A stretch of 7,599 nucleotides of DNA, from assembly GCA_938016235.1 (NCBI GenBank), contig CALLPU010000088.1, positions 1-7,599 on the forward strand. The letters are read 5' to 3'. Origin of the DNA: an uncultured Granulosicoccus sp. (GTDB taxonomy: Bacteria; Pseudomonadota; Gammaproteobacteria; Granulosicoccales; Granulosicoccaceae). Both the position numbers and the translations under genes were made by a program. Below, in pieces: positions 6,037 to 7,599 of this stretch (position 1 is its first letter; each line of letters begins with the position of its first letter). A model generated the notes under the pieces. That model did not search any database, had not been told where the DNA came from, and saw only the letters and a program-made list of their open reading frames with translations.

Positions 6037-6328
6037 GTTCACTGGCCTCTTCAAGATCACGCATCCGCGACTGCATCTGCTCAAGCGTTCTCAAGGAGAG
6101 TTCCAGACACGGTGTCAGTTCCTGCTTCAGCAAGGCCTTGAGCTCTGCGTTATCCACGGCCGTCATCCGGGTATCATCGTCGGGCAGCAAGTCCTGTATG
6201 CGGGCGATGACACTACCCATCTCCTCCTGAAAATTTCTGGCGTTAATCAGAGGCGCTTTCAATTCGCGGAGTAGCTGGACAGTAGTCGGCGCACCGAAGG
6301 ATTCGTCGTTCATGTTCTCAACGTTCAT
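6002..6328 (-). CDS. Small acidic helical protein of unknown function
   Basis: I do not recognise this family. The 108-residue product is hydrophilic and acidic, with no signal peptide, membrane segment or cysteine motif. From about residue 15 to the last 15 residues it is rich in Leu, Glu, Gln, Arg and Met in patterns expected of two amphipathic helices, e.g. LLRELKAPLINARNFQEEM and the stretch LKALLKQELTPCLELSLRTL followed by EQMQSRMRDLEEA, so a helical hairpin or coiled-coil dimer is plausible. Start choice: an ATG at 6334 adds two residues, but GAGGA at 6340-6336 is only 1 base from it and 7 bases from the ATG at 6328, so 6328 is preferred. The strong ribosome binding site argues it is a real gene. 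It converges with the radical SAM gene (22-base gap), and its stop codon lies in a 10-bp-stem hairpin. A regulatory or adaptor role is possible but unsupported. Confidence 0.65.
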   Translation of the reverse strand: MNVENMNDESFGAPTTVQLLRELKAPLINARNFQEEMGSVIARIQDLLPDDDTRMTAVDNAELKALLKQELTPCLELSLRTLEQMQSRMRDLEEASELNCHSPKDIGS

Positions 6329-6335
6329 TCGCATA

Positions 6336-6340
6336 TCCTC
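6336..6340 (-). promoter_or_regulatory. Ribosome binding site deciding the small-protein start
   Basis: On the minus strand this reads GAGGA. It is 7 bases from the ATG at 6328 and only 1 base from the upstream ATG at 6334, which selects the inner start. Confidence 0.65.
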
Positions 6341-6573
6341 ATACGTAGAAACGAGACAGGAGTCAGAACCACCACAGACCCCATTCCTGCTTTCTCAACC
6401 TACTCCACTGCAGGGCTGCTAATTCGTCGGCGTAAAATATGCCGCGTCAGACGGGTTACATTGAGCGAGGGGCAACACCTGCTGTTGCTATTACCGGACA
6501 GCACAGGAACGTTTACTCACGGTCATAGGTTATCCCTGCGATGAATTCGTAGGGTATGCGCCTGAGCACCACG
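6341..6573. other. Intergenic spacer with no gene recognised
   Basis: This roughly 233-base stretch separates the enolase-family stop from the small-protein gene, both on the minus strand. It should contain the small gene's promoter, but I find no convincing -35/-10 pair. It holds a small hairpin, GCAACA (6472-6477) with TGTTGC (6483-6488) and a 5-base loop, not followed by a T-run on either strand. No tRNA, repeat array or short coding frame with a good ribosome binding site is apparent. Confidence 0.5.
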
Positions 6574-7599
6574 TTACACAGGTGACTCCTGCATTTCCAG
6601 GTGCAGAGCAGTGCCCGTGTAGGGGTTGGCTCGAGCCACCTCATCATCCAACTCCACTCCAATACCGGGCTGGTCAGGCGGCAACACGTAGCCGTTTTCC
6701 CACCGTATGGGCGTTTTTAGAATGCTGGCGTGAAAACCACCCCAGGTTTCAATGCTTTCAAGGATCAGAAAATTAGGCGTGCAGGTGGCTAGCTGGACGT
6801 TAGCAGCTCCTTCGATCGGACCGCAGTACAGGTGAGGGGCAATTTGTGCGTAATACGTTTCTGCAAGGCCGGCAATTTTTTTGGCCTCCAATAGCCCACC
6901 CACTCGACCCAGGGCCATCTGCAATATCGAGGCAGCCTGCTCTTCCAGCACACGGGCAAATTCATACTTGGTGGTCAGACGCTCACCCGTGGCCACCGGT
7001 ATGGATGTCTGCCTGGCAACCCGTGCCATCTCCCGCGGGTTTTCCGGTGGCGTCGGTTCTTCAAACCAGAGCGGGTCACTGGACTCCAACCGTTTAGCGA
7101 GGCGGATAGCACCCGCCGCCGTGAACTGCCCATGCGTGCCAAACAGCAAGTCGGCACGCTTGCCCACGGCCTTACGCAAGGTTTTGACAAATCGCTCAGA
7201 GCGGTCAAGTTCTTCCAGCGACGGCTGCCGCCCATCGTAAACCGTGTACGGACCCGCAGGATCAAACTTCAACGCGGTAAAACCCATTTCCACGTATTCG
7301 AGCGCCCGCTCCGCTGCAAGATCGGGGTCTGAGTACACCGATTGGTCCTCACCGATTCTCGGGTAGATGTACGTGTAGCTGCGAAGCCTGTCGTGCACCT
7401 TGCCGCCAAGCAGTTCATAGACAGGCTTACCGGTGGCTTTGCCAATGATGTCCCAGCACGCACATTCCAGCCCACTGAGTACGCTCATGAGGGAGATATC
7501 AGGGCGCAGGGTATACCCTCGGCCATACACGCTACGCCACAGCCGCTCAATGTGAAACGGGTTGGCATCGAGCACATGATGTTCGAACACGTCTTCAAT
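6574..7599 (-). CDS. Mandelate racemase/muconate lactonizing enzyme family protein (5' end missing)
   Basis: An enolase-superfamily enzyme, probably a sugar-acid dehydratase or related lyase. The reading frame is open to the window edge, so 341 residues are visible and roughly the first 50-60 (part of the capping domain) are missing; the GTG at 7590 is internal. Numbering from the first visible residue: capping-domain end with SGLECACWDIIGKATGKPVYELLGG (42-66), barrel strand LKFDP (110-114), GTHGQF (154-159), WFEEP (178-182), ATGERL (203-208), LGRVGGLLEAKKIAG (230-244) and APHLYCGP (254-261). E181 and E206 fit the second and third Mg ligands, and H256 the barrel histidine. The first ligand position, aspartate in D-galactonate and D-mannonate dehydratases (DFHG, DVHH), reads G154-T-H156-G here, and the usual dyad aspartate before GRVGG is near A229. 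H156 may be catalytic. The substrate cannot be named. The gene is followed by a spacer and no clear terminator. Confidence 0.88.
   Translation of the reverse strand: MEDVFEHHVLDANPFHIERLWRSVYGRGYTLRPDISLMSVLSGLECACWDIIGKATGKPVYELLGGKVHDRLRSYTYIYPRIGEDQSVYSDPDLAAERALEYVEMGFTALKFDPAGPYTVYDGRQPSLEELDRSERFVKTLRKAVGKRADLLFGTHGQFTAAGAIRLAKRLESSDPLWFEEPTPPENPREMARVARQTSIPVATGERLTTKYEFARVLEEQAASILQMALGRVGGLLEAKKIAGLAETYYAQIAPHLYCGPIEGAANVQLATCTPNFLILESIETWGGFHASILKTPIRWENGYVLPPDQPGIGVELDDEVARANPYTGTALHLEMQESPV

Noticed and set aside
6472..6488. Small hairpin GCAACA/TGTTGC as a terminator for the enolase-family gene
   Set aside because: The stem is only 6 bp, no T-run follows on either strand, and it lies about 90 bases past the stop codon.
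1..7599. CRISPR array, tRNA, rRNA, riboswitch or phage genes
   Set aside because: I saw no regularly spaced direct repeats, no tRNA or rRNA signatures and no phage structural or integrase motifs anywhere in the window.

Overview
The window looks like chromosomal DNA of a free-living proteobacterium, most likely gammaproteobacterial. This rests on moderate GC, dense coding, ATGA stop/start overlaps and familiar protein families. No rRNA or other marker gene is present, so the taxon is a guess.

Layout, left to right. (1) Positions 44-307 hold a compact element with 32-bp terminal inverted repeats and further nested inverted repeats, probably a MITE-like non-autonomous transposable element. It ends 5 bases before the start codon of (2), a Ras/Rab-like small GTPase at 313-819 (+). 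(3) A PLP-dependent threonine/serine dehydratase-family enzyme at 823-1812 (-) converges on the GTPase with a 3-base gap. (4) A short divergent spacer (1813-1965) leads into four + strand genes at 1966-5979: PIG-L deacetylase, SDR-family NAD-dependent sugar epimerase/dehydratase, WecG/TagA/CpsF glycosyltransferase (GT26) and a radical SAM protein with an N-terminal cobalamin-binding-like domain. All three junctions are the same 4-base ATGA overlap, so this is almost certainly one translationally coupled operon. (5) A small acidic helical protein of unknown function (6002-6328, -) converges on the operon, and a 10-bp-stem inverted repeat covers its stop codon. (6) A spacer of about 245 bp has no convincing gene. 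(7) A mandelate racemase/enolase-superfamily gene (-) runs off the right edge.

The most coherent unit is the four-gene operon. A deacetylase for N-acetylated sugars, a nucleotide-sugar oxidoreductase, a cytoplasmic glycosyltransferase of the N-acetylmannosaminyl/mannosaminuronosyl type and a probable B12-dependent radical SAM enzyme together suggest synthesis and unusual modification of a lipid-linked amino sugar or short glycan. No flippase, polymerase or initiating phosphoglycosyltransferase lies in the window, so the product is not known. The other genes (GTPase, dehydratase, enolase-family enzyme) look unrelated to this pathway.
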